DNA from: JBFMHP01 sp040752855
Lineage (GTDB): Bacteria > Pseudomonadota > Gammaproteobacteria > RBG-16-57-12
Length of the DNA stretch: 64,000 nt
NCBI GenBank assembly: GCA_040752855.1
Contig: JBFMHP010000009.1
Location: forward strand, 1-64,000
Reading direction: 5' to 3'
Below, in pieces: positions 1-7,735 of the stretch. The position numbers and the translations under genes are program-made. The stretch's first letter is position 1; every line of letters starts with the position of its first letter. A model generated the notes under the pieces. It did no database searches and had not been told where the DNA came from. It saw only the letters and a program-made list of their open reading frames with translations.

Positions 1-1
1 C

Positions 2-220
2 CGAGAAGACTTGTACTTCCGGCTCAACGCGACGACGCTGACGCTTCCGCCGCTACGAGAAAGGCCGGATGATATCGAAGTCCTGGCGGACTATTTCCTC
101 AGGAGATCCGCCTTGGAGTCGGGGCGGGGCTCGCTCCTACACGGGGCTGGTGTGCACATGGTCGGTAATCTTTGTTGTATTCACCATACTCGGCGTTGGC
201 GTGTTTCATATATGACATAA
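2..220 (+). pseudogene. Truncated sigma-54-dependent activator (AAA+ fragment)
   Basis: The frame open from base 2 reads EDLYFRLNATTLTLPPLRER and continues with PDDIEVLADYFLRR. This is the end of the central AAA+ domain of NtrC/NifA-type enhancer-binding proteins, just after the sensor region. Homology stops near base 112. The frame then runs into a REP-like repeat (125-147) and unrelated residues before a stop at 218-220. The C-terminal helix-turn-helix expected in an activator is missing. The left part lies outside the window, so it is unknown whether the upstream portion is intact. It is on the strand opposite to the nif genes. Most likely a decayed activator gene cut by a repeat; a sequencing or assembly junction is the alternative. 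Confidence 0.6.
125..147. repeat. REP-like repeat, half copy
   Basis: The core GGGCTCGCTCCTACACGGG matches one arm of the GTAGGAGCGAGC-type palindromes at 2211-2327, 5729-5796 and 5985-6053. Only one arm is preserved here, fused to the end of the activator fragment. Confidence 0.6.
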
Positions 221-234
221 GATGTTCGCTGTGT

Positions 235-510
235 TTACAGATACCCTGCCGCTTCCAGTTCCCTGATCTTCTCAACCGGTATCCCGGTCAGCGAGCCCAG
301 TGGATACAAGGGCTGCCCGAGACTATTGACGATCGTCGCCTCGATCGGGCAGATCTCAGCGCACTGCGGCGCAGCATAGTCTCCCTCGCACTCGGTACAC
401 TTCTTCGGATTGATCATGAAGTGGCCTTCCGCCTGGTAGATCGCATTGTTCGGACAAAGCGGCTGGCAGGCATGGCAGTTCACGCAGCGTTCATTGATCG
501 ACAAAGCCAT
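235..510 (-). CDS. 2[4Fe-4S] ferredoxin next to nifB
   Basis: A 91-residue ferredoxin with two cluster-binding motifs: CVNCHACQPLCP near residues 9-20, then a second set (CTECEG, CAEICP) spaced by an insertion, as in the nif-associated FdxN type. It starts 11 bases after the nifB stop, and GAGGAG precedes its ATG, so it is co-transcribed with nifB from the sigma-54 promoter at 2052-2067. In diazotrophs such ferredoxins give electrons to NifB during cofactor synthesis or to nitrogenase. The function is inferred from family and position. Confidence 0.9.
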   Translation of the reverse strand: MALSINERCVNCHACQPLCPNNAIYQAEGHFMINPKKCTECEGDYAAPQCAEICPIEATIVNSLGQPLYPLGSLTGIPVEKIRELEAAGYL

Positions 511-521
511 CGCACATCTCC

Positions 522-2009
522 TCAGGCGGTTGCATTCAGTTCAACAGGTGTTTCATCGAGCTTTCCGGCCTCGATTAAATCCTGATACACGGCCAGCACC
601 GCATCCTCGATCGGCTCCATGGCGTGCTCGCCGTTGGGCATGATGCCCGCCGCTTCCAGGCTGCCCCAAGGCTCGTAGCCGATCTTGGCGCACAGCACCA
701 CCTCACAGCCTTCGAGGGCGCGGATGCTCACATCCAAGGCGCTTTCCTTTTCACCGCAGGTGTCGTCGCCCACACAGTAGAGTTCGGTCTTGCGATGGCC
801 GATGAAGCGGACGCCCTCGGGCGAGGCCTCATAGACCAGAAATTCATTGGCGTGACCGAAATGCTGATTGATGACGCCACCTCCCTTAGTAGCGACTGCC
901 ATCAGCACCGGACGCAGATTCTTACGAGCGCTGAGAATGGGGACCGGCTTGCCTGCACCACGCTTGCTTTCCAGCTCTTGTTCAATGGCCTTGTGGATCG
1001 CGGCGCGCTTAACCATGGCCTCCTGATAATCGATTTCCATTACCTCGATCTTGTCCATGGTGAACTCCGCGCCACGGTCCTCGCCAAGCAACCCCACGGC
1101 ATCGGCGCGGCACTGGCGGCAGTGGCGCATCATATTCATGTCGCCTGCACAGGCATCTTGCAGGGCCTGTAATTCAGCTGCCGTGGGACTGCGCTGTTCC
1201 ATCAATCCATAGTAGGTCCCATGCTCCGCCTCAGCGATCAACGGCATCACATTATGCAGAAACGCACCCTTGGCCTTAACGACCCTGCTCACCTCTTTGA
1301 GGTGCTCGTCGTTGACGCCGGGGATCATGACCGAGTTGACCTTAACCAGAATGCCCTTGGCCACCAGCATCTCCAGCCCCTTCTGTTGTTGCTCAATGAG
1401 GATCTGCGCGCCCTTCTCGCCAAAGATGCGGCGGTTGTTCCAGAAGATCCAGGGATAGATCTTGGCGCCGATCTTGGGATCCAGGGTGTTGATAGTGATG
1501 GTGACATGATCGATGTTGTGCTTGCTCAATTCCTCGACATGCTCGGGCAAGGCCAGTCCGTTGGTGGAGACGCAAAGCTTGATGTCTGGCGCCTTCTCCG
1601 TGAGTTGGCTGAAGGTCTCGAAGGTGCGCTGCGGATTGGCCAGCGGATCGCCTGGGCCGGCGATGCCCAGCACGGTCATCTGCGGGATATTGGCGGCCAC
1701 GGCCATGGTCTTCTTCACGGCCTGATCCGGCATAAGCAATTCAGAAACGACGCCAGGACGCGATTCATTGGCGCAATCATATTTGCGGTTGCAGTAATTG
1801 CATTGGATATTGCACGCCGGTGCTACCGCCACGTGCATCCGCGCAAAATAGTGATGCGCATCCTCCGAGTAACAAGGATGGTTTTGCACCTTCTTGCGGA
1901 TATCATCCGGAAGATGGCTCATCTGATCGTCGGTGCTGCCGCAGGACCCCGCGGAACATCCTTTGGCGATGGTGGTTGTCTCGTTCTGACCCAGAATTTT
2001 CAGTTCCAT
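522..2009 (-). CDS. nifB: Nitrogenase cofactor biosynthesis protein NifB
   Basis: NifB is a radical SAM enzyme that fuses two [4Fe-4S] clusters and inserts a carbide and a sulfur to make NifB-co, the precursor of FeMo-co. The SAM motif CNIQCNYC is near residue 75. The C-terminal ~110 residues carry the NifX-like domain (GGGVINQHFGHANEF), giving the usual two-domain form of about 495 residues. A TTG lies two codons upstream, but AGAGGG sits 6 bases before the ATG at 2009, so I start there. It is first in a two-gene operon with a ferredoxin. A sigma-54 promoter and two NifA sites lie directly upstream. Confidence 0.97.
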   Translation of the reverse strand: MELKILGQNETTTIAKGCSAGSCGSTDDQMSHLPDDIRKKVQNHPCYSEDAHHYFARMHVAVAPACNIQCNYCNRKYDCANESRPGVVSELLMPDQAVKKTMAVAANIPQMTVLGIAGPGDPLANPQRTFETFSQLTEKAPDIKLCVSTNGLALPEHVEELSKHNIDHVTITINTLDPKIGAKIYPWIFWNNRRIFGEKGAQILIEQQQKGLEMLVAKGILVKVNSVMIPGVNDEHLKEVSRVVKAKGAFLHNVMPLIAEAEHGTYYGLMEQRSPTAAELQALQDACAGDMNMMRHCRQCRADAVGLLGEDRGAEFTMDKIEVMEIDYQEAMVKRAAIHKAIEQELESKRGAGKPVPILSARKNLRPVLMAVATKGGGVINQHFGHANEFLVYEASPEGVRFIGHRKTELYCVGDDTCGEKESALDVSIRALEGCEVVLCAKIGYEPWGSLEAAGIMPNGEHAMEPIEDAVLAVYQDLIEAGKLDETPVELNATA

Positions 2010-2051
2010 TCCCAACCCTCTTTGTGGATGCGATGTGATTGATAGAGGGAG

Positions 2052-2067
2052 TGCAAACGCTGTGCCT
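2052..2067 (-). promoter_or_regulatory. Sigma-54 (-24/-12) promoter of nifB
   Basis: Read on the minus strand the sequence is AGGCAC-N5-TTGCA, differing from the TGGCAC-N5-TTGCA consensus only at the first base. The GG and GC dinucleotides are exactly 10 bases apart. The start of transcription would be near 2041, about 32 bases before the nifB ATG. Confidence 0.85.
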
Positions 2068-2130
2068 GTTTCAGAGAGTCACTTCATATCGTTGTTTTTG
2101 AAGTGATTGGAACATGATTGGCACGGGACT

Positions 2131-2146
2131 TGTCGCAATGCTTACA
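2131..2146. promoter_or_regulatory. NifA upstream activator site (proximal)
   Basis: TGT-N10-ACA (TGTCGCAATGCTTACA) matches the NifA binding consensus. Its centre is about 97 bases upstream of the predicted nifB transcription start, in the normal range for NifA sites. Confidence 0.75.
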
Positions 2147-2163
2147 GACACAGGTGCGTGCCG

Positions 2164-2179
2164 TGTGGTGAACACAACA
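2164..2179. promoter_or_regulatory. NifA upstream activator site (distal)
   Basis: A second exact TGT-N10-ACA (TGTGGTGAACACAACA) lies 33 bases from the first. That is about three helical turns, so two NifA oligomers would bind the same DNA face. Confidence 0.7.
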
Positions 2180-2210
2180 AAGATAACCGACGCAGGTGCG
2201 CACCAATCCG

Positions 2211-2327
2211 TGTAGGAGCGAGCCTTGCTCGCGAACATCGGTTATCAGGCCGGAATCGCGAGCAGGGCTCGCTCCTACGGGTGGTTATGTTGTGAGATAT
2301 CGCGAGCAGGGCTCGCTCCTACACGGG
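2211..2327. repeat. Cluster of three REP-like palindromes
   Basis: Three copies of the GTAGGAGCGAGC element lie at 2211-2234 (forward), 2256-2281 and 2301-2327 (both inverted). Each has a short internal hairpin (GAGC..GCTC). They fill the gap between the nifB control region and the nifA stop, and may act as transcript-end or mRNA-stabilising structures after nifA. The type resembles REP elements of Pseudomonas and other gammaproteobacteria. Confidence 0.85.
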
Positions 2328-2336
2328 ATCGGTGGG

Positions 2337-3887
2337 TTATAACTTGCGGACGTTGATGTTGAGGATCTGTATCCGGTAGGCGATCTGCCGCGGCGTCATG
2401 CCCAGCAGGCGTGCTGCCTTGGCTTGGACCCAGCCAGCCTGCTCCAGGGCCGCGATAACGCGCTCACGCTCATCCAGATCGGGATTGTCGAGCTCGACCG
2501 CGGGTGGATTTAGCTGCATTGCCGGCCTGGAGAAATTGGACACGATCTTCTCATCCAGCCCGGTGAGGCCGATCACATCACGGTCGATGGCACCGCTTTC
2601 ACTCATGATGGCGGCGCGTTCCAAGCAATTTTCCAGCTCACGCACGTTACCTGGCCAATCGTACTGCATCAAGTTGCGGATGGCGCTGTCAGTAATGGTG
2701 AGTTTCCGCCCCTGCTGCTTGCCTATTTTATTCACCAAGAAGTTGGCCAGCTGCGGTATGTCTTCTCCCCGCTCGCGCAGGGCGGGCATGAAGATCGGCA
2801 TGACGTTCAAGCGATAATAGAGATCCTCACGAAACTCACCGCGATCAACTTCCTTTTCCAGATTGCGATTGGTGGCGGCGATTACCCGCACATCCACTTT
2901 GATAGTCCGGCCACCACCGACCCGCTCGAACTCGCCTTCTTGCAACACGCGCAGCAGCTTGGCCTGAAAGGCTGGAGAGATTTCTCCGATTTCATCGAGG
3001 AAGATTGTGCCGCCGTCGGCCTGTTCAAAGCGCCCTTTACGCTGGGTGGTAGCGCCGGTGAACGCTCCTTTTTCATGGCCAAACAGTTCCGACTCCAACA
3101 GGTTTTCCGGCAAAGCCGCGCAGTTGAGTTTGACGAAGCTGTTATTTGCGCGCGGAGAGTTGTAGTGGATGGCGTTGGCGATCAGCTCTTTGCCGGTTCC
3201 GGATTCTCCTCGTATCAAAACGGTCGTGTTCCATTTGGCCACCTGGCGGATCTGTTCGAAAACCCGGCGCATCACCGACGTGTGGCCGACAATATTGTCA
3301 AACCCGTAATTGCCGCGCACTTGCCGGCGCAGCCGGTCGCGCTCATCGGCCAAGGCCTTCTGCTTCTTCTCCACCTCCCACGACAGGCGCACGCTTTGGC
3401 CAATGAGGTTGGCCACCATTTCCATGAACAATGCCATGTCATCCAGCGTATCAGAGGCTGCCGCATCGGGCTGAGCGGCCAACACACCCACCGCCCTGTC
3501 AGCTACGTGAATCGGCACGCCGATGAACGGCAAGCGTGGATGATAGATCCCAAGCCGGTCGAGAAAGCGCGGCTCATCGATGATGCGTTCGATCACCACG
3601 ACTTGATCCTCGGCGAGGATGGTTCCGACAATGCCCTCTCCGGGTTTGTAGCTCACACTTTGCAGTAAGGAGTCGTCCTCCACATGCGCGGCGTTGATCA
3701 GCATTGCCCCGCTCTCGGGATCGAGCAAGGTCACCAGGCCGCGACGGATGCTGGCATATTCATCCAGCACTTCAAGCATGCCTTTGAGAGTTTGATGCAG
3801 GTCGAGTGAACGGCTCAGCACACGACTTACCTGGTAGAGCGCGTTGAGCTGCCGCTCGACTAACTGTATGCGATTATCGGAAGACAT
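2337..3887 (-). CDS. nifA: Nif-specific transcriptional activator NifA
   Basis: NifA activates sigma-54 promoters of nitrogen-fixation genes. The 516-residue protein has an N-terminal GAF domain (about 25-165), a coiled linker, an AAA+ domain with Walker A GESGTGKE at 227-234 and the sigma-54-contacting GAFTGA loop at 274-279, and a C-terminal Fis-type helix-turn-helix (AAxLLGMTPRQIAYR). I see no CxxxxC-type cysteine motif in the interdomain linker. This fits the NifL-controlled gammaproteobacterial class rather than the oxygen-sensitive rhizobial class. It lies 32 bases downstream of nifL. Targets inside the window are probably nifB and rseC-rnf. Confidence 0.96.
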   Translation of the reverse strand: MSSDNRIQLVERQLNALYQVSRVLSRSLDLHQTLKGMLEVLDEYASIRRGLVTLLDPESGAMLINAAHVEDDSLLQSVSYKPGEGIVGTILAEDQVVVIERIIDEPRFLDRLGIYHPRLPFIGVPIHVADRAVGVLAAQPDAAASDTLDDMALFMEMVANLIGQSVRLSWEVEKKQKALADERDRLRRQVRGNYGFDNIVGHTSVMRRVFEQIRQVAKWNTTVLIRGESGTGKELIANAIHYNSPRANNSFVKLNCAALPENLLESELFGHEKGAFTGATTQRKGRFEQADGGTIFLDEIGEISPAFQAKLLRVLQEGEFERVGGGRTIKVDVRVIAATNRNLEKEVDRGEFREDLYYRLNVMPIFMPALRERGEDIPQLANFLVNKIGKQQGRKLTITDSAIRNLMQYDWPGNVRELENCLERAAIMSESGAIDRDVIGLTGLDEKIVSNFSRPAMQLNPPAVELDNPDLDERERVIAALEQAGWVQAKAARLLGMTPRQIAYRIQILNINVRKL

Positions 3888-3919
3888 CTATCATCGCTCT
3901 CTTCAATGCGCCTATGCCG

Positions 3920-5569
3920 TCATGAGAATGACTGTTCGTCACGGCGAATAGGAAGCTCGACATACACACGGCACCCTTGCGTGTACTCCGGATCGAAGGT
4001 CACGGTACCGAAATGATCCGTGATGACATCCTGCACAATCGTCAGCCCCATGCCGGCCGCCTTGGACCGATGGTCCCGCGTGGTGAAAAATGGTTCGAAC
4101 ACTTTAAGACGTAGCTGCGCCGGGATGCCCGGGCCGCTATCCTCGATGATCACGCGTATCACCTGATCATCGCCTTCGGTCTTTACCCGCAGTTCCCGCC
4201 CATGACGTGGACCATACTCGATGGCATCCATGGCGTTGTCGATCAGGTGCTTGAACATACTGTGCAACCGCTTATCCTGTCCATTGAACTGCGGCAACAC
4301 GGAAGTAGGCATCCATTCCACGGTGATGCCCAAGGCCAGCATGCGTTCGGTTGACAGTGCTAGGATATCGCGCAGCAGTTCATTGATATTGAGCACCCGG
4401 AACTCTTCACGCTCCTGACTCGCCGGCAGGCACTGTTTCAAGGTTTCGATGGCGCGCTGACTCGATTCCCGCGCCTGCTGCAACACCGCCAGCAAGGGTT
4501 CATTTGCCTCATCGCCTTCTAGACGCCGCCGCAGAGTTTCTGTCGCCGCTTGGATGAGATTCGATGGTTCTTGCATCTGATAAATAGCGCCAAGCAGCGT
4601 CTCACGGATCCCTTGATTCATCTCTTCCTCGGCCAGCAAGGCGCGCATGGTGTTGACGCGGATCTCATCCTCCTGCCGCTTGATGTGTGTGATGTCGTTG
4701 GCCACCAACAGTAGATAGGTCTGCTTCTTTGCTGCGAAAAACTCATCGGTGTTGAATCCCTTCTCACTAAACCAAGTACCGGAACAGTTGAACCAGCGGC
4801 CGTGGAGCTGACCGGCGGTGTGAAAGCTGATCTGCTGATTTTTGAAGCTGCCGTTGCGACGTTTCAGCACCTCGTATTGATCGCCCAGGTTGTGCTTGAT
4901 CGCCGCCAGCAAATCGAAGGCCAATTCCGACTTCGTTTCACTGGCATAGGCCTTGTAAGTCAGGTTGTCCAGCACGATATCGCCTTGCTCATTGAGCAGT
5001 ACGATGGCGACGGTTGCCGCATTGACGACTGATTCGATCAGCGCCTTCTGGTTTTTGGTCAGTTGTTGCAGCCGCTCGACCTCGGTGACATCCCGATGCA
5101 GGCCGAGGTAATGCGTGGTAACGCCTTTGCTGTCCATCACCGGCGCGATGGTCAGGTCGGCGAGATATCGCTCATTGTTCTTGCGGCGGTTGATCAGGAT
5201 GCCGGTCCAGGGCTTCTGTTGCAGCAGCCGCCCCCACATGGTCTCGTATACGATCGCCGGAGTATTTCGGTCCGAAAGTAAGGATTCGTTCTTACCCAGG
5301 ACTTCGTCATTGCTGTAACCGGTCACACGATTGAAAGCTGGATTAGCGTAGAGGATATTGGCCTTGGTATCGGTAATGGAGATGGCCACGGCGGATTGCT
5401 CCACCACCTCAAAGAACAACGACGGCGGCAACATCGCGGTCCTGCATCCGGAGAGCATTTCTACCGCTTGCTGCACCTCAGGTGGCAAGTCACCGGCAAG
5501 AGAACTCACGTAGCTGCTGAGTATATTTTGCAGCTCCAGACAACTCTTGGTTGAAATACATCCGCTCAT
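3920..5569 (-). CDS. nifL: Redox/nitrogen sensor and NifA antagonist NifL
   Basis: NifL binds NifA and blocks it under oxygen or fixed nitrogen. The N-terminal PAS domain (FFEVVEQSAVAISITDT onward, about residues 55-170) is the flavin-type sensor. A second PAS-like segment follows, then a histidine-kinase-like module with an HATPase domain (DNAMDAI N-box, DSGPGIP and GMGLTIV G-boxes). The H-box position reads AIYQMQEP, without an obvious phosphorylatable histidine, consistent with NifL acting by protein contact. A GTG start at 5587 is possible, but AAGGTG lies 6 bases before the ATG at 5569, so I use that. It shares an operon with nifA. Confidence 0.93.
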   Translation of the reverse strand: MSGCISTKSCLELQNILSSYVSSLAGDLPPEVQQAVEMLSGCRTAMLPPSLFFEVVEQSAVAISITDTKANILYANPAFNRVTGYSNDEVLGKNESLLSDRNTPAIVYETMWGRLLQQKPWTGILINRRKNNERYLADLTIAPVMDSKGVTTHYLGLHRDVTEVERLQQLTKNQKALIESVVNAATVAIVLLNEQGDIVLDNLTYKAYASETKSELAFDLLAAIKHNLGDQYEVLKRRNGSFKNQQISFHTAGQLHGRWFNCSGTWFSEKGFNTDEFFAAKKQTYLLLVANDITHIKRQEDEIRVNTMRALLAEEEMNQGIRETLLGAIYQMQEPSNLIQAATETLRRRLEGDEANEPLLAVLQQARESSQRAIETLKQCLPASQEREEFRVLNINELLRDILALSTERMLALGITVEWMPTSVLPQFNGQDKRLHSMFKHLIDNAMDAIEYGPRHGRELRVKTEGDDQVIRVIIEDSGPGIPAQLRLKVFEPFFTTRDHRSKAAGMGLTIVQDVITDHFGTVTFDPEYTQGCRVYVELPIRRDEQSFS

Positions 5570-5728
5570 GACGGGCACCTTAATCACATATCAACCATAG
5601 GTGTTATTCAATATTCGTGCCGAGTAGCGAAGATGCCTTGGTGATAAGGCATTTCACCTGCGCACGCGGATGCCCACCGCACACGCGACGCGGACCTGCC
5701 CCGCGCACCGATGGGGACCTGCCCCCTG

Positions 5729-5796
5729 GTAGGAGCGAGCCTTGCTCGCGATATCGCTTGAGACATCCCCTTTTCGCGAGCAAGGCTCGCTCCTAC
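5729..5796. repeat. REP-like inverted pair 1
   Basis: GTAGGAGCGAGCCTTGCTCG at 5729 faces its reverse complement ending at 5796, with 22 bases between the arms. Each arm also carries an internal hairpin. This is the convergent-pair arrangement typical of bacterial interspersed mosaic elements. Confidence 0.85.
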
Positions 5797-5984
5797 GAAG
5801 AAACGCAATCCTGCCAACTCAATTGTCGGCTTTGCTGCGTTTTGTGTGTCTGAAGTACAACAAAGCGAATGCCACAACGATTCAAGAGGGTGCAAGAACC
5901 GCCCGACGAGCTATTTTCTGCACCTTGCTAGTGCCCCCGTATCGACTCCAATCGGGTTGGGATGGATTTGCGAAGCTAATTTTT

Positions 5985-6053
5985 GTAGGAGCGAGCCCTG
6001 CTCGCGATATCACTTGGGAATTCACCCTTTTCGCGAGCAGGGCTCGCTCCTAC
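5985..6053. repeat. REP-like inverted pair 2
   Basis: A second inverted pair with arms 5985-6007 and 6031-6053, nearly identical to pair 1 and 256 bases from it. It is followed by the second copy of the flanking segment, so the whole module seems to have been duplicated and then diverged. Confidence 0.85.
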
Positions 6054-6159
6054 AAAGAAACACACCGCTTGCCTCACCAACGATTCAACTGGGTGAACGT
6101 GCCGTCAGACGAGCTAATTTCGGCACCTTGTTGTGCCCCCGTAATCAACTTCAATCGGG

Positions 6160-6444
6160 TTAACCTTCAGCTTCCGTTGAATCACTCCTGGCACGGCGGG
6201 GTACGTTGACGGGATCACAGGTGATGGGGCGATAGATCTCCACCCGGTCGCCGTCCTGGAGCACGGCGTCCAGCTTGGCAACCTTGTTGTAGATGCCTAC
6301 CTTCTGCTTTTCCAGGTCTATCTCCGGAAACTGTTTACGTATCCCAGAGCGTTCGATCGCCTCTCTAACCGTAGAGCCTTCGGGCAGGTTGATATCGAAC
6401 CAAACCTGGCGATGCGGCAAGGCATAAGCGATTCCTACCTTCAT
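6160..6444 (-). CDS. rnfH: RnfH-family ubiquitin-fold protein
   Basis: A 94-residue protein of the RnfH (UPF0125) family, a beta-grasp fold often placed at the end of rnf operons. Typical features are MKVGIAYALPHRQVW at the start, LPEGSTVREAIERSG, and the C-terminal DGDRVEIYRPI. The start is at 6444, preceded by AGGAGG; the longer upstream frame has no support. It follows rnfE by 10 bases. The exact role is unknown in the family; position suggests assembly or stability of the Rnf complex. Confidence 0.92.
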   Translation of the reverse strand: MKVGIAYALPHRQVWFDINLPEGSTVREAIERSGIRKQFPEIDLEKQKVGIYNKVAKLDAVLQDGDRVEIYRPITCDPVNVPRRARSDSTEAEG

Positions 6445-6454
6445 TGTGTCCTCC

Positions 6455-7129
6455 TCACGCTGCACTATGGGCGCCGCCCATCTGGATGGCCTTGCCGGCA
6501 CGCACGTCCAAGATGCGCTTGCCCACCACCAGCAGGCCGGCGACCAGGAAACCGCCGGGCGGCAAGATCATCATCAAAATACCTGTATCCGCAGGCAAGA
6601 GACGCGTCTCCATAAACTTGAAGGCAGGTCCGAGCAGCAACGAGGCATCGGCGAAAAGGGTGCCGGAGCCGGAAATCTCACGCACTGCGCCGATGACAGT
6701 CAGCGCCAGGGTGAAGCCGAGCCCCATGAAGACGCCGTCTGCCAGCGACGGGAGCACCGGCTCCTTGGCGGCGAAGGCCTCGAGGCGCGCGAGCGGCAGG
6801 CAGTTGGAGACGATCAACGGAATAAACAAGCCGAGCACCTTGTACAACTCGTGCATCCAGGCATTCATGGCGAGATCCACCAGCGTCACCATGACGGCGA
6901 CGATCAAGATGTAGACGGGGATGCGCACCTCCTGGGTGATGTGGTGGCGGAACAGGGAGACCAACAGGCCGGACGCCGCCATCACCACTGCCGTTGCCAA
7001 TCCCATGCCCAGGCCATTGGTGGCGCTGGTCGTCATGGCCATGGTCGGGCACAGCCCCAGTAGCATGCCGAACACGCCATTGTTCTCCCACAGGCCGTCG
7101 CGGGCTATGGTACGGTAAGGGGTAGCCAT
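6455..7129 (-). CDS. rnfE: Rnf electron transport complex subunit E
   Basis: Integral membrane subunit of the ion-translocating Rnf complex, 224 residues with about six membrane segments. It shows the RnfE/NqrD signatures WENNGVFGMLLGLCPTMAMT near residue 14 and the half-channel motif PLIVSNCLPLAR near residue 104, whose cysteine helps bind the intramembrane iron centre shared with RnfA. It starts directly at the end of rnfG. Confidence 0.95.
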   Translation of the reverse strand: MATPYRTIARDGLWENNGVFGMLLGLCPTMAMTTSATNGLGMGLATAVVMAASGLLVSLFRHHITQEVRIPVYILIVAVMVTLVDLAMNAWMHELYKVLGLFIPLIVSNCLPLARLEAFAAKEPVLPSLADGVFMGLGFTLALTVIGAVREISGSGTLFADASLLLGPAFKFMETRLLPADTGILMMILPPGGFLVAGLLVVGKRILDVRAGKAIQMGGAHSAA

Positions 7130-7735
7130 CTACTTCACCTCCAACATCTGCGCCTTATGGGCGTCGAAGAATTCCAGCCCTTCGCGGATGGCGCGCACGA
7201 CGCCCCGCGGTGTAATCGTGGCGCCAGTGAACTGGTCAAACTGACCACCATCTTTTTTCACCTTCCAGCGCTCCGGCGGCGGGTTACCGAGGTAGAGGCC
7301 GGTGAATTGCAGGATCCAGTCGCCCTTCTTCACCTCCATCTTGTCGCCGAGCCCGGGTGTCTCCTTGTGCGCGAGAACGCGCACGCCGAGCACCTTGCCT
7401 GCCACGTCAACGCCCAGCATGAGCTTCATTTCGCCCGCGTAGCCGGGACCGAATATCTCGAAGGCCACGCCGGTCACCTCGCCCTGGCGGGTAGCGCGAT
7501 ACACGGTAATCTCCTTGCCGTGATCGTTATGTAGCGTGATGGTGTCGGTGGCCAGATTGTTGTCGTGGATGTCGCTCGGAATGACCTGGCTGAGCGAGTT
7601 TTGCCGGTCCTCCAACGCCCGCGCCGCGATGTCGTCCGCGGTGAGGATGTTGGTCATGGCCAACACCAGCCCAAAGCCGAGACAGAATGACCCCAGGATC
7701 AAGCCATGGATCAACATATTGCGCTTCGGCCTCAT
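7130..7735 (-). CDS. rnfG: Rnf electron transport complex subunit G (flavoprotein)
   Basis: A 201-residue subunit with one N-terminal membrane anchor (about residues 9-30) and a periplasmic FMN-binding domain. FMN is covalently attached to a threonine of an SGAT-type motif, here TGATITP near residue 171, with GLGDK upstream. The start overlaps the rnfD stop by four bases, showing translational coupling. In the complex it passes electrons between the membrane and the periplasmic side. Confidence 0.95.
   Translation of the reverse strand: MRPKRNMLIHGLILGSFCLGFGLVLAMTNILTADDIAARALEDRQNSLSQVIPSDIHDNNLATDTITLHNDHGKEITVYRATRQGEVTGVAFEIFGPGYAGEMKLMLGVDVAGKVLGVRVLAHKETPGLGDKMEVKKGDWILQFTGLYLGNPPPERWKVKKDGGQFDQFTGATITPRGVVRAIREGLEFFDAHKAQMLEVK

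Larger units (their letters stand above)
5588..6159. other. 572-bp intergenic region between rnfH and nifL
   Basis: No credible gene. It holds two REP-like pairs, an imperfect duplicated segment (5878-5957 and 6081-6163, the second copy running into the end of rnfH) and a small hairpin ATGCCTT-N6-AAGGCAT at 5633-5652. No convincing sigma-54 promoter for nifLA is visible; a poor match at 5607-5622 lacks the -12 GC. nifLA may be read from a weak housekeeping promoter here or by read-through from rnf. Confidence 0.6.

Noticed and set aside
5607..5622. Possible sigma-54 promoter for nifLA
   Set aside because: The -24 part (CGGCAC) fits but the -12 GC is replaced by GA, which is normally fatal to sigma-54 promoters.
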